This document shows, piece after piece, positions 8,930 to 17,995 of a stretch of 64,000 nucleotides of DNA; position 1 is the first letter of the stretch; every line of letters begins with the position of its first letter. This DNA is from Nitrospira sp. ND1 (GTDB lineage: Bacteria > Nitrospirota > Nitrospiria > Nitrospirales > Nitrospiraceae). The stretch is taken from contig NZ_FWEX01000006.1 in NCBI RefSeq assembly GCF_900170025.1, forward strand, positions 224,668 through 288,667, in the 5' to 3' direction. A model generated the notes under the pieces. It did no database searches, was not told the origin of the DNA, and worked only from the letters and a program-made list of their open reading frames with translations. The translations under genes were made by a program, and so were the position numbers.

Positions 8930-9384
8930 AACTCGTCCAACCCCGTCTCCAAATCTACTTGAGTGACTTGCTGAATCGTGTCGTCATCGAACCCGCGTTG
9001 CCGCAGAAACCGCACCCATTGAGCCGGACGCGTCCGGCTCGCACGCCCTTCGAGCGCCTGGCAGGCTAACTCCTGTTCGGAAATCGAACGGTATGCCTGC
9101 CGCAACGCCCGCTCTGCGACACTGTCCTCAAAGCCACGGCTGAGCAGTTCCGCCTTGAGCCGTTCACGGCCCATCGGATGTCGCGACAGTCTCGTTTCCG
9201 CCCATCGGATCGCATAGGCCTGATCGTTCAGATAACCTCTGCGCTCCAGTTCACGAACGACGAGGCGCTCTTCCGCCCGGCTCGCACCTTTTTCCAGAAC
9301 ATACCGCTCGACCTGGGCCACGGTCCGATCGGTCCGCGCGAGATACTTGATCGCCAGCGTGAGATAATCCGGCGTCGGTTTCAT
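8926..9384 (-). CDS. recX: Regulatory protein RecX
   Basis: About 152 residues of tandem three-helix RecX repeats (e.g. RRGYLNDQAYAIRWAETRLS, GFEDSVAERALRQAY, RQRGFDDDTIQQV). RecX binds the RecA filament and limits its extension. It directly follows recA and overlaps alaS by 4 nt. The start is uncertain: ATG at 9384 has only a weak AGAG upstream, while GTG codons at 9423 and 9414 sit next to AGGTGG at the recA stop and would add 10-13 residues. Confidence 0.9.
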   Translation of the reverse strand: MKPTPDYLTLAIKYLARTDRTVAQVERYVLEKGASRAEERLVVRELERRGYLNDQAYAIRWAETRLSRHPMGRERLKAELLSRGFEDSVAERALRQAYRSISEQELACQALEGRASRTRPAQWVRFLRQRGFDDDTIQQVTQVDLETGLDEL

Positions 9385-9423
9385 ACGCCGCTCTGGGCTG
9401 CGCGCTGTCCGCACTGCCACCAC

Positions 9424-10536
9424 CTAGGTCGTGACTCTGGCACTGTGACCGCGTTTATCGTCCTGGCGTCCCTCTGGCTTCCGTTCGGGCTTCTCATCCT
9501 TGGCTTCTTTCCCCTCGACCTTCTTTTCAGTGCCGCGGGAAGGCAGACCGGCGAGATCGCGCACCTTGCCCTCGATCTCTTTCGCAATGGCGGGATTCGC
9601 CTTGAGAAAATCGCGGACGGCTTCACGCCCCTGCCCCAATCGTTCACCTTTGTAGGAGTACCAGGCCCCGGCTTTCTCCACCACGCGCTTCTCCACGCCG
9701 ATATCGACGAGCTCGCCGGATTTCGAAATGCCTTCGGCAAACATGATGTCGAACTCCGCCTGTTTGAACGGCGGCGCCATCTTGTTCTTGACCACCTTGA
9801 CCCGCACGCGGCTGCCGGTCACATCCTGACCGTCCTTGATCGATTCAATGCGGCGGATGTCGAGACGCACCGAGGAATAAAACTTCAGCGCGTTGCCGCC
9901 GGTCGTAGTTTCGGGATTGCCGAACATCACGCCGATCTTCATACGGATCTGATTGATGAAAATCAGGGTGGTCTGCGACTTGGAAATCGCTGCCGTCAGT
10001 TTACGAAGCGCCTGCGACATCAGTCGTGCCTGCAATCCCATATGGGAATCGCCCATCTCGCCTTCGATTTCCGCGCGCGGCACCAGGGCCGCCACGGAAT
10101 CGACCACGATCACATCGATCGCGCCGCTGCGCACCAGGGTTTCTGCAATTTCGAGCGCCTGCTCCCCCGTATCCGGCTGCGAGACGAGGAGATCGTCGGT
10201 CTGCACGCCGAGCTTTTTGGCATAGGTCAGATCCAGCGCATGTTCCGCATCGATGAACGCCGCCACGCCGCCCGCCTTTTGTGCCTCGGCAATGGCATGC
10301 AGAGTCAACGTCGTTTTGCCGGAAGACTCCGGGCCGAAGATTTCGATCACGCGCCCGCGAGGGAAGCCCCCTACACCGAGGGCAATATCCAACCCCAACG
10401 AGCCGCTGGAGATCGCCGGGACATCCGCGGGACGGTCGTCCGCGCCAAGCTTCATCACCGCACCTTTCCCATATTGCTTTTCAATCTGGGCCAGGGCCAG
10501 GTCCAACGCGCGTTTTTTCTCGTCTTTTTCAGTCAT
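9424..10536 (-). CDS. recA: Recombinase RecA
   Basis: 370 residues. RecA forms the nucleoprotein filament for strand exchange and triggers LexA cleavage. Visible motifs are Walker [10 protein letters not shown], the Walker B strand [12 protein letters not shown], and loop L2 with [20 protein letters not shown]. The C-terminal tail is rich in Lys/Glu/Asp as is common. ATG at 10536 follows AAGGAG at 6 nt, which settles the start; the frame open upstream is not coding-like. First gene of the recA-recX-alaS-ruvX-mltG run. No classical LexA box (CTGT-N8-ACAG) is visible upstream. Confidence 0.98.
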   Translation of the reverse strand: MTEKDEKKRALDLALAQIEKQYGKGAVMKLGADDRPADVPAISSGSLGLDIALGVGGFPRGRVIEIFGPESSGKTTLTLHAIAEAQKAGGVAAFIDAEHALDLTYAKKLGVQTDDLLVSQPDTGEQALEIAETLVRSGAIDVIVVDSVAALVPRAEIEGEMGDSHMGLQARLMSQALRKLTAAISKSQTTLIFINQIRMKIGVMFGNPETTTGGNALKFYSSVRLDIRRIESIKDGQDVTGSRVRVKVVKNKMAPPFKQAEFDIMFAEGISKSGELVDIGVEKRVVEKAGAWYSYKGERLGQGREAVRDFLKANPAIAKEIEGKVRDLAGLPSRGTEKKVEGKEAKDEKPERKPEGRQDDKRGHSARVTT

Positions 10537-10865
10537 TCCAAACTCCTTATCGAAGCGTGACTCTGAAGCGTTTCTTGTATCGAACACCGTGGGAGACAAC
10601 GCACCAGTCGGCGCTGAGTTGACCGAACGTGAACTGGACCGGGGCCAGTCTTTTAGAACGGAATGAATTGCGGATTATACCGGAGTTAGAAGGGAGAAAC
10701 CTAGCCCGCAGGAGCCGCCATAACGGTTGGGCCTGACCGGCCGGAAATGGCAGGCCCCAGCGGCGTTGCGCACCCCCAAACAGGGGTGAACGTGGTCTAT
10801 GTCACGCGTCACGATGCATCGCTGCGCAAGATGAGAGCGGTCGTAGCGGGAGGCTTCAAGCGCCT
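10537..10865. other. Intergenic region upstream of recA
   Basis: No gene is visible. It holds the recA leader and candidate -10 element, and a hairpin with GGGCCTG / CAGGCCC arms around 10729-10756 that lacks a T-run on either strand. The CTAG-bounded repeat begins at its left-hand neighbour position 10866. Confidence 0.5.
10674..10679 (-). promoter_or_regulatory. Candidate -10 element of recA
   Basis: A TATAAT on the minus strand about 138 nt before the recA start. The matching -35 position reads AGGTTT or GGTTTC, which is weak, so the promoter call rests on the -10 alone. Confidence 0.35.
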
Positions 10866-11035
10866 CTAGCCAGGATTATTCATGAATGCCGTCGTGAGTC
10901 GTTTGAGACCGAAGCCCGCCGGGGCTTCTCGCAAGTAAGGCCGACGCAGGCGTACTAGCATTCCACCGAGGAGGCCGAACGAGAAAACCCCCGCCGGGGC
11001 GGGAGGATCGGACGACGTAGAATAGTCCGGGCTAG
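10866..11035 (+). repeat. CTAG-bounded repeat element, copy 1 (170 bp)
   Basis: It begins CTAGCCAGGATTATTCATG and ends GAATAGTCCGGGCTAG; the ends are imperfect inverted repeats bounded by CTAG. The inside (GAGACCGAAGCCCGCCGG..., GGCCGACGCAGGCGTACT) matches copy 3 at 63663-63843 in inverted orientation nearly base for base. The right-hand CTAG supplies the TAG stop of the glycosyltransferase gene. It looks like a non-autonomous element (MITE-like); no transposase is present. Confidence 0.85.
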
Positions 11036-12111
11036 CAGGCGACCTGGAGACCGAGTTGCGTGCGAATGGTCGTGGCGAGAAACCGATACTGCCCGGCAAC
11101 CGTGAGCAGGTACTGCTTCCTGGGTCCTTCCGGCGTCCGTTCGGCCGCCTGGAGATGCGTGCGTTCGGCGCTTTCATATACCAGGACGAGCGACGATTGA
11201 ATTTGGAGGTGCCGCGAACGGCGAACCCGAATCTGGCCTTGAAGCGGCGCCGTCTCCACCACCTGCAGAATGGCCTGCGCCCGGTGCAAACTGGTGTGGG
11301 AGGCCATCACCGCCTCATATCCCTGCCTTGCCACCGCATCCCGCTCGGCCGGACGGCCGCAGTAGTGTGCGACGATCTCGATCACCTGCTCGACATTGCC
11401 CCTGTCATAGAGGGCACAATGGGTCCGATCCTGGAACAAGTCGTTGAAACCGTTTCCGATCCGCTCGCCGATCAGGAGCGCCCCGCAAGCCATGGCCTGG
11501 AAGGTACGGAAATTCACGTCATTGGCGGCCGATTGATTCAGCACCATCAGGGAACGATTGAAGGGTTCGCGGTACGAGCCGCTCCCCACCGCAATGGGAT
11601 ACCGTCGTTGCAGGCCTTCGATCAACGCGACACGCTCCGGATTCCACTGCCGGTTGAGTGTTCCGACGAACGAGAGTGGCGTATCCCGTAAGCGGCCCGA
11701 ATCCCCATCGTCGGGCACATGACAGAACAGGGGCTGCCACGAGACGATTTGCCGGTCAGGATCAACCCGATACCGGGAGACCCAGTCTCTCTGCGCCACA
11801 CAGATGACGTCGAACGCCGCCGCATACTGTTGATGCCAACTTGCATGGAGATGGGAGTCGATCGCATACCACACCAACGGCACGTCGAGCGCCTCCAGCC
11901 CTAACAGCTTCGGCGGCCCACTATCGTCCCCCACCACAACCAAGTTGGGAAACCATCGCGCCGGAAACTGCGCCGAAAGACTATGCAGGCTTTCCACGTA
12001 CGGGCTCAGGACGAAATCGGCCGTGCGATCGAACGCCGCCCATTTGACATCATGGCCGAGCTGCCTGAAGTCCTGCAGAAAGAACGGATTGCCGAGGTGA
12101 AGGATGTTCAT
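11032..12111 (-). CDS. CgeB-like glycosyltransferase
   Basis: 359 residues. The N-terminal half reads as a GT-B first domain (MNILHLGNPFFLQDFRQLGH, VPLVWYAIDSHLH) and the second half carries the CgeB/Glyco_trans_1_2-type region (LSFVGTLNRQWNPERVALIE, NVNFRTFQAMACGALLIGER-like, then a helical tail). CgeB-type enzymes decorate surface or spore proteins and glycans; the acceptor here is unknown. It stands alone on the minus strand. Its stop codon TAG lies in the CTAG border of repeat copy 1, so the last residues may have been set by that insertion. Confidence 0.72.
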   Translation of the reverse strand: MNILHLGNPFFLQDFRQLGHDVKWAAFDRTADFVLSPYVESLHSLSAQFPARWFPNLVVVGDDSGPPKLLGLEALDVPLVWYAIDSHLHASWHQQYAAAFDVICVAQRDWVSRYRVDPDRQIVSWQPLFCHVPDDGDSGRLRDTPLSFVGTLNRQWNPERVALIEGLQRRYPIAVGSGSYREPFNRSLMVLNQSAANDVNFRTFQAMACGALLIGERIGNGFNDLFQDRTHCALYDRGNVEQVIEIVAHYCGRPAERDAVARQGYEAVMASHTSLHRAQAILQVVETAPLQGQIRVRRSRHLQIQSSLVLVYESAERTHLQAAERTPEGPRKQYLLTVAGQYRFLATTIRTQLGLQVAC

Positions 12112-12327
12112 ACACGTGTCAAACGACGCCGCCAGTCCATTTCCTACATCGGTGTATCAGTCTGATAACTTGAAGCAATGGGTCGATCAGACTGGAAACG
12201 CGAGGACCGTTTGTCTAGACAGCGGCACGAGCGGCCATCAGCCAAGGACGCTGCCGGGTGGCAAGAGTGCGTGATTTCGTTGGCGAGAGACTAGGGGCGC
12301 CTCGAAAAGTGAGGAAACGAACGCAGG

Positions 12328-12708
12328 TTAGTTGTCCGGATTGGATGTTTCCGGCAGGGCACTGCTGCTCTGGCGGCTCTTCAACCATTCGATCAGTTCA
12401 GTCCGGAGCGTGCGATTGAGGCGTTGTTGGGCTTCAAGGGGAAGACGGACAAACTCCACACCGAAATGACGCCCCTTCACCCATTTGATCGTGCCGAGGT
12501 CGATGGGGAGTGCCGGCGGCTGATGGTTGAGGAGCACACTCACGCGCACGTCGCTGCCGCAGAGGACTTCTCTATCGCACATGACGGAACAGCCCTTTAG
12601 CGACAGGTTGGTTAGCACGCCCTCCCCGACAAAGGGCGCCCCGCCGAAAATGACCGGATAGTTGAGCGGAAACCGGTAGTAGGTTCGAACGTACCGACGA
12701 GGTGCCAT
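12328..12708 (-). CDS. PilZ-domain protein
   Basis: 126 residues, essentially one PilZ domain. The c-di-GMP-binding signatures are an arginine-rich N-terminal stretch (RRYVRTYYRFPL) and NLSLKGCSV, which fits [DN]xSxxG. The strand FGVEFVRL close to the end is also family-typical. Such single-domain proteins act as c-di-GMP receptors for motility, adhesion or polysaccharide output. No neighbour indicates which process is controlled. Confidence 0.8.
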   Translation of the reverse strand: MAPRRYVRTYYRFPLNYPVIFGGAPFVGEGVLTNLSLKGCSVMCDREVLCGSDVRVSVLLNHQPPALPIDLGTIKWVKGRHFGVEFVRLPLEAQQRLNRTLRTELIEWLKSRQSSSALPETSNPDN

Positions 12709-12893
12709 CAGATCCTCCCTGTGGGCGGATGGTACTCAGGCCGGCCCTGCAACCGATATCCTACCTTGGGAGGGGAAGGGGCAATTACCGACCCGATGAC
12801 AAGGAGCGAGGGAAGTCAGTGGCCTGAAAACCGACTTTCAGGAGAGCGGTGTGAGCCAGAATAGGATACAGAGCCTGAACACATTCCGGGAGG

Positions 12894-13325
12894 CTATGCT
12901 GTGGGGGGAAGATCTTCCACCCACAGCACCCTTCGCCCATAAACGCCCTTGGCCACAGCGGCGTAGAATTTTCGATCAGCCGTCACGAGGATGCCGTCAA
13001 TCGCCGCAGCCAACGCCAGGTACAGGCAATCGTACAGACTTCGTTGCGTGTCTACCGCAAACTGATACGCGGCAGGAAACAATCGTGCATCGGCATGCTG
13101 CTGAAGCGGAAGTTGCTTCAACTCTCCTCTAATCGTTTCGCCTTCAGCCAGCGTGAGCTCCCCGCGCCGGATTTTCTTCACGATGACGTTGCCCAGTTCC
13201 AACGTCACGAATGCCGGCACATGCAGTCGAATCTGTGAGCGACATAACCGAAGTGCCGCCTCCGAGTGGACTTCCGGAATAAACCATTTGATTGCCACGC
13301 TGGCATCAACGACGTATCGACTCAC
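12894..13325 (-). CDS. PIN-domain ribonuclease toxin (VapC/FitB type)
   Basis: 143 residues. PIN-domain acidic residues are visible in VVDASVAIKWFIPE at the start, the central LELGNVIVKK region and YDCLYLALA, followed by ILVTADRKF. Such toxins cleave tRNA or rRNA until held by the antitoxin. It starts with GTG in a GTGA overlap with the antitoxin stop, which places it second in a two-gene operon. Confidence 0.88.
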   Translation of the reverse strand: MSRYVVDASVAIKWFIPEVHSEAALRLCRSQIRLHVPAFVTLELGNVIVKKIRRGELTLAEGETIRGELKQLPLQQHADARLFPAAYQFAVDTQRSLYDCLYLALAAAIDGILVTADRKFYAAVAKGVYGRRVLWVEDLPPTA

Positions 13326-13555
13326 CGATCACGATCCTCACGAATAAGCCCCGCGCTGTCACTGAATTTTCGACCGGATTTTTTTAATCGGCTGCGGAAC
13401 CCTTCTATCCGCAACCAAGCGCCTTCGTAGTCGGGAACCGCTTCCTCCAAAATCGTTTTCACCTCCGACTGCAAAGACCGCCCATGCTCTTTCGCTCGCT
13501 TCTTTAACCGTTCGACCACCTGCTCATTGAGCTGTCGTACAAGGACCTGCGCCAC
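13322..13555 (-). CDS. Ribbon-helix-helix antitoxin (VapB/FitA type)
   Basis: 77 residues. The N-terminal part is an Arc/FitA-type ribbon-helix-helix DNA-binding unit (VLVRQLNEQVVERLKKRAKEHGRSLQSEVKTIL, given here as about residues 4-36); the C-terminal part would wrap the toxin. GTG start with AGGAGG 5 nt upstream. It precedes and overlaps the PIN toxin. Direct repeats just upstream probably serve as its operator. Confidence 0.85.
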   Translation of the reverse strand: MAQVLVRQLNEQVVERLKKRAKEHGRSLQSEVKTILEEAVPDYEGAWLRIEGFRSRLKKSGRKFSDSAGLIREDRDR

Positions 13556-13580
13556 CGGGACCTCCTAAATTCAGAGCATT

Positions 13581-13599
13581 GATAGCAGAACGATAGCAG
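13581..13599. promoter_or_regulatory. Direct-repeat operator candidate of the toxin-antitoxin operon
   Basis: GATAGCAG occurs twice with an 11-bp period (13581-13588 and 13592-13599), 26 bp upstream of the antitoxin start. Ribbon-helix-helix antitoxins commonly bind such helically phased repeats to repress their own operon. Function is inferred from position and spacing. Confidence 0.5.
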
Positions 13600-13757
13600 G
13601 CGCGTATCCCATGGTCAATAGGTAGCCGCTTGGACGACAATAGAGCATTCTTCGTCGAGTACACCTCTGCCTCTTCCTTGTTTTGCCGGCGAGGAGTAGG
13701 CTGCGGCGGAAAATGGAACTGCGACCCCCGAGGTTCTATCGAGAAAGAAAGGGCTGT

Positions 13758-14261
13758 ATGCGGAAGTATCGACAGGTTGTGATCTGGATGGCCGGGGCCT
13801 TGCTGCTGCAGGGATGCGTCGGTTTAGGGGCCTGGACGCTGGGGAGTCGTACTGAATCCAGCGACCATCCCAAAATTGATCGGACGAGAGGTGTGATCGA
13901 CGTGCGCAACGGCGAACCAGAACGGACACTCAAGACTGCAGCCGAGCTCCGCGCACAGTGGGGCGAGCCAGATCGGGTGGAGTCGCTTGAAGGCGGCAAG
14001 GAAGAATGGATCTACAAGACCGACGGCTTGCGATGGTCTGGACTCGTTCTCTATGTCGTCATTGTTCCCCTCCCCGCTATGCTTCCAGTCGGTTCACAAT
14101 ACGTGTCGTTCCTGATGAATGAAGGCCGGATCGAGAAGGCCACGCGCGCGAGCTGGGCGTTCAAGGCCGGTGCCTACTGCGGCTTCTTCGGGATGATGTA
14201 CGGAGGATTGGGCTGCGGAACGGGCACGTTTGAAGAGCGGCAGAGTGTCGCGACCCACTAA
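13758..14261 (+). CDS. Predicted lipoprotein, function unknown
   Basis: 167 residues. ATG at 13758 follows AAAGGG at 5 nt. The signal peptide ends in a lipobox, LLLQGC. The middle region (AAELRAQWGEPDRVESLEGGKEEW-like, split around residues 65-90) resembles the SmpA/BamE-type 'G.P..V....G...W.Y' pattern, and a hydrophobic stretch follows (LVLYVVIVPLPAMLPVG). The C-terminus is Gly/Cys-rich. A BamE-like role is only a suggestion from this pattern. Confidence 0.72.
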   Translation: MRKYRQVVIWMAGALLLQGCVGLGAWTLGSRTESSDHPKIDRTRGVIDVRNGEPERTLKTAAELRAQWGEPDRVESLEGGKEEWIYKTDGLRWSGLVLYVVIVPLPAMLPVGSQYVSFLMNEGRIEKATRASWAFKAGAYCGFFGMMYGGLGCGTGTFEERQSVATH

Positions 14262-14279
14262 GCAGTTTCCACAAAAAGG

Positions 14280-14305
14280 CCGGGCTGCGGCTTTCCGCAG
14301 CCCGG
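14280..14305. terminator. Intrinsic terminator between convergent genes
   Basis: A perfect 11-bp stem (CCGGGCTGCGG / CCGCAGCCCGG) with a CTTT loop, followed by TTT on the plus strand and preceded by AAAAA, which becomes a T-run on the minus strand. It lies between the convergent genes ending at 14261 and 14337 and can serve both. Confidence 0.88.
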
Positions 14306-14336
14306 TTTCCACTTCACTAATTCTGTCACCCACGCA

Positions 14337-14849
14337 TCAATGAGCGCCGGATTTTTCCGGATGCACATCGATGATGTGACCGGCTTCGTTCAGCTCCGCC
14401 CGTACCCGCGCGCCATCCTTGATGGAGGCTGAGAGCACCTGTTTCTCCAGCGGAAACTTCTGCTCCCCCTTCGCGGTCTTTAATGTCATCTCATTTTGCA
14501 TTGTGCCGATTGACACAACTTCACCGGTGACAAACCGATGTTTGCCTTCCGTGCCCTTGGGATGCACTTCCAGCACCATGTTGTTTTCATCAATGACCAC
14601 GGTGACTTCGTCGCCAGCTCTGGGCAATTCATGACCATGACGCTCGGCACGGTTCTCATTGAGCTGATACGTTGCGCCGTTGGGAACCTTCACCGCAAGC
14701 GCGCCGCCCTTCTCCACCACCACCCCTTGCAGCTCCTGGTGGTGACTATTGCGAGAGCCTTTGTGGGAGCCTTCGCCGGCCCTTCCAACCTGACTCGTCA
14801 CTCCAACCACAGCCAATACCACGCACACATATGTGAACAATTTTGACAT
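14337..14849 (-). CDS. Exported protein of unknown function
   Basis: 170 residues with a signal peptide (MSKLFTYVCVVLAVVGVTSQVGRA). The mature part is small beta-rich repeats: 'LQGVVVEKGGALAVKVPNGATY' and 'VTGEVVSIGTMQNEMTLKTAKGEQ', each followed by a segment ending in D/N-x-N or 'GHIIDVHPE'. This looks like two related OB-like units that bind something in the periplasm. No family is recognised with confidence. Confidence 0.68.
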   Translation of the reverse strand: MSKLFTYVCVVLAVVGVTSQVGRAGEGSHKGSRNSHHQELQGVVVEKGGALAVKVPNGATYQLNENRAERHGHELPRAGDEVTVVIDENNMVLEVHPKGTEGKHRFVTGEVVSIGTMQNEMTLKTAKGEQKFPLEKQVLSASIKDGARVRAELNEAGHIIDVHPEKSGAH

Positions 14850-14986
14850 GTCCCACCCTCCGTTAGCGAGTCGTCTGTAAACTCTCCCTACGACATACTC
14901 AGTAGAGTGGAGAATAGCGGTTTTCCGCGTAGTGAAGGACTAGGAGAAGCCCTGGCAAAAACTCAGAGGAAAGAAGAGTCTGATGA

Positions 14987-15205
14987 GTGCGGTCTTCTGC
15001 TATGGAGCGGTATCTGGACGGACTGCCGTTGATCCTGGTCGATCAAGGCCGGCCGTTGAAGGAACTCATGCACCGGGCGCGCGTGGATGAACGGGATATC
15101 CTCGCGGCTGCGCGGGAAAAGCATGGTTTGGAGCGGATGGACCAAATCAAGTATGCGATCCTTGAAACGAACGGCATGATTTCCATCGTACCGAAGACGG
15201 GATAG
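14987..15205 (+). pseudogene. YetF/DUF421 C-terminal fragment
   Basis: An open stretch whose translation from the ATG at 15002 ([16 protein letters not shown]..., [33 protein letters not shown]) matches the C-terminal cytoplasmic domain of YetF-type (DUF421) membrane proteins. The N-terminal membrane segments are absent and no matching sequence precedes it. It is most likely a gene remnant; a stand-alone domain with GTG or ATG start is the alternative. Confidence 0.6.
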
Positions 15206-15263
15206 CCGAGGTGAACCCTCCGTTCAAGCGACAATGAACGGCGGGGAAAGCCTGGGGCCATGG

Positions 15264-16241
15264 CTAGAATCCGAGTTCTTTTTCGAGATCCGCTTTCTTT
15301 TTGTCGAATTGCTTCTGCTCCGCCTGACTCTGCTCCGCGAAGGCCCCCTTCACTTTCTCACCGGACTTTTCCAACGCACGGCTGGACGCTTCCATCTTCT
15401 TCTTCATCTGCGCGACTTTGTCTTTTGACTTGGGCGACCCGGCGAACTCGAAGTACATCAGGGCATTCGCCTGGGTGAACGTCGAATCGGAACGCGCCGT
15501 GATCGTATCGCCCCGCTGCTCGGCCCGCTCCCGCGCCGCCTTGTCGCCGGCCGACAAGAACTTCATCCACCCGGCTGCGGTTCTGAGCTTCTCAAGAGAC
15601 ATGGTGGTGGCCGCAGCCACTTCGATCGCACTGCCGGAAAGCCCCTTTGCAGCCTGCTCTTCCACTTTCATCAGGCGATCGGCCGTGGAGGACGCTATCT
15701 TCTGCAAGTCCTGACGATAGGCCTGCGGCGAGACATAGGGCTGACGCGCTCCTGTTTTCGGATCCGGCACCACCCAACGACCTTCATCCACACCCCAGGC
15801 CGTCGTGAAGAGCGCGAGATCGTCCGGTTTCGCCTGCAGCGCTTTCATCATCACACGATTCGCATCGGCATAATCCCCGATGGTCTCGAAATAGCGAAAC
15901 GCCGAGGTCTGCCCATCGCTCCGCACCGGATCGGCAGAATACAAAAGGCCCTTCGCCTCAGCCGCCTTGGCCAAATCCCGGCCCAGTTTCGGCACACCGG
16001 TTTTGGCGCGGGACAAGGCGGTCTTGTCGTAACGATCGAGACACTCGTTGCCGAGGATGAATCGATAGGCCATGAACAGCTCGGCCGGCCGCCCGGCCTG
16101 TTCGGCCTTCGTCAGAGCAGCGACCGCCGCCTTGGCGCTCTTCTCCTCCTCATCTCCCGAACAGGGATCGTCGGCGCGAACCGGGGACACCGTCACGGCA
16201 AGCATCAGCAGGCCACAGCCCAGGATTCTGACCGTACGCAT
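15264..16241 (-). CDS. Exported helical protein of unknown function
   Basis: 325 residues with a signal peptide ending near PVRA-DDPC. The body is alpha-helical with TPR-like helices (YFETIGDYADANRVMMKALQ) and the last 70 residues form a charged coiled coil (VAQMKKKMEASSRALEKSGE). It lies 12 nt downstream of the DUF4412-like gene on the same strand and is probably co-expressed with it. No family assignment. Confidence 0.68.
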   Translation of the reverse strand: MRTVRILGCGLLMLAVTVSPVRADDPCSGDEEEKSAKAAVAALTKAEQAGRPAELFMAYRFILGNECLDRYDKTALSRAKTGVPKLGRDLAKAAEAKGLLYSADPVRSDGQTSAFRYFETIGDYADANRVMMKALQAKPDDLALFTTAWGVDEGRWVVPDPKTGARQPYVSPQAYRQDLQKIASSTADRLMKVEEQAAKGLSGSAIEVAAATTMSLEKLRTAAGWMKFLSAGDKAARERAEQRGDTITARSDSTFTQANALMYFEFAGSPKSKDKVAQMKKKMEASSRALEKSGEKVKGAFAEQSQAEQKQFDKKKADLEKELGF

Positions 16242-16253
16242 CGCGCACCTCCC

Positions 16254-17003
16254 CTATCGGCCGAAGAGACCTTTGAGCATTTTGTTCACTTCGGCAGCAG
16301 GCGTCTCGCTCTCCTGGCTCTTGCTCCCGCTGTTGCTCCTGGACGAGCGTTTCTCCTTCGCCCGCTCCTGCCCGGCGTTCTTCATCATCTCTTCCATGTT
16401 CGGCATGCCGCCCTGCCCCATCATGGCGCCCATATCGTTTTTTGTCGCACCGGCGGGGACTTCGAACAGCGCAGGGTTCTGCTTCTCGATTTTCACATTC
16501 GTCAACTCGCTGGCCATGCGCATCTTCTTGTCACCCTCCTTCGACAGCAGATCCATTTTCACCGTGACACCCTCTTTGGTGGTCCAAAAGAAACCGCCGA
16601 ACTTCGACCCGTCCGGCTTGGTTGCGATGATTTTTGTTTTCGTGGTCTTCAAACCGTTGATGGTCTCTTCGCCGACCTCGGTCTGCTCCTGAATATCGAA
16701 GCCACCCATGTCGGGCGCGTTCGATTGATCCAGCGGCATCTCCATATACATATCGCCCATCACCTGCCAGACGACCTTCTTGTCCTTGCGGATGATGGTC
16801 ACGCTGCCGTCCGCCCCGCCCATTTCCATTCGCTGCTTCGTGGGCGTGTGATAGACGCGGGACTTCATCGTCATACCACCCTCGGTTTCCATCGTGCTGT
16901 CCGCCGAATACTCCACCGTCGGCTCCGGCGGCGGCGCAGCCGCGACCGTCAGAGGCACAAGGACCAACGAGATCAACATTGCGACAGATCGACACAGCGT
17001 CAT
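16254..17003 (-). CDS. DUF4412-like exported protein
   Basis: 249 residues, signal peptide (MTLCRSVAMLISLVLVPLTVAA). The mature part follows the DUF4412/outer-membrane lipoprotein-sorting-like pattern: 'YHTPTKQRMEMGGADGSVTI', 'VWQVMGDMYMEMP', 'TTKEGVTVKMDLLSKEGD', with 'NPALFEVPAGA' near the end of the fold. Methionine is frequent. The tail is Ser/Lys/Glu-rich. ATG follows AGGAGG at 7 nt. Role unknown; such proteins are thought to bind hydrophobic ligands in the periplasm. Confidence 0.7.
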   Translation of the reverse strand: MTLCRSVAMLISLVLVPLTVAAAPPPEPTVEYSADSTMETEGGMTMKSRVYHTPTKQRMEMGGADGSVTIIRKDKKVVWQVMGDMYMEMPLDQSNAPDMGGFDIQEQTEVGEETINGLKTTKTKIIATKPDGSKFGGFFWTTKEGVTVKMDLLSKEGDKKMRMASELTNVKIEKQNPALFEVPAGATKNDMGAMMGQGGMPNMEEMMKNAGQERAKEKRSSRSNSGSKSQESETPAAEVNKMLKGLFGR

Positions 17004-17253
17004 GGCCTAACCTCCTGGTGAACCGGGTGATTGTCTGGCGGGGCAGAGGCTAGCGGGGATTCAGGGGGGAGTCAATATGGGGGGCAGGGTCAGTCGAAGC
17101 TTACCATTTACGCCCGCCAATACGTTGAAATGCCCTGCACTACATTCCTACATCACTCGCATCAATCATCTGACAGGATTCGCAGACATATCCACAATCG
17201 GATAGACCAGATGCGAGAAGTAGGTCGGCAATTTCTCCAACATTAGAAGAGCA

Positions 17254-17811
17254 CTACCCTGCCTTCGGCATCCGTTTGTAGCTGATCCATCCCCCGCTGC
17301 GCACGCCTAGATACATAAGTCCAGCCGTCAATCGCCACACACCACGAGCACGCATGCCCCAGTAAAAAACTCGATCCACAGTTTCGCGTGGTAGACTGCG
17401 TGCGAACTCGTCTGCAGGATCCCTGTAAAGGTAATCATGCAAAATCGCAGCGTAAATCGTGTTATTGAGGGGAGAAATGAGTGAATGCAAAATCCGCGGG
17501 ATGCTGGCAAAGTCCGTAGTAGCAAGTTTCGGAATGATGAGTTTGTGCTCCACACCGTCAATCACGATGGGCACATGCCAATCAAACACCATCACGAAAT
17601 GGCCTCGGACGCAAGCAGGGATTTGATATGTATCTCCAGTTGGAAGACTGATGACTCGTTGGTCATCAGTGGCGTTCTTCGACGGAGCGTTGACCCGAGC
17701 GACAACCGGTGGCGTCCGAGAAAATCGAATTCCTACATGCCTTGGCTCGATCAAATATGCGCTTAGGAAAAGGAGGCTAAACACTCCCCAGAACTCAATG
17801 CTTGTGCCCAT
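17254..17811 (-). CDS. DUF1353 protein with N-terminal membrane anchor
   Basis: 185 residues. After a hydrophobic start (FWGVFSLLFLSAYLI) the C-terminal half carries the DUF1353 signature: KLATTDFASIPR..., AAILHDYLYRD and a final helix. DUF1353 occurs in phage and genomic-island proteins of unknown function; the conserved H and D suggest hydrolase chemistry. It lies at the edge of the AT-richer patatin block and may belong to that acquired segment. Confidence 0.72.
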   Translation of the reverse strand: MGTSIEFWGVFSLLFLSAYLIEPRHVGIRFSRTPPVVARVNAPSKNATDDQRVISLPTGDTYQIPACVRGHFVMVFDWHVPIVIDGVEHKLIIPKLATTDFASIPRILHSLISPLNNTIYAAILHDYLYRDPADEFARSLPRETVDRVFYWGMRARGVWRLTAGLMYLGVRSGGWISYKRMPKAG

Positions 17812-17995
17812 TTATTGGCTTCCCCCGCAGCTGCATGATAGTAACGGCGCTTCGATGGCCATGAGGTCCGCCGAGACAAACTGGCAAAAGTCTGCCATGA
17901 ACTCATCCCTACCAAGCGCAAGTTGCAACAGTCACGCTGTAGACAGGCAAGCCCTTCCTTGCCATAGAGGGCGCTGGGGCACAATGGTCGTAGCG

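Noticed and set aside
9178-10560. 460-codon plus-strand open frame opposite recA/recX
   Set aside because: Antisense to recA, whose protein is unmistakable; composition is that of a shadow frame.
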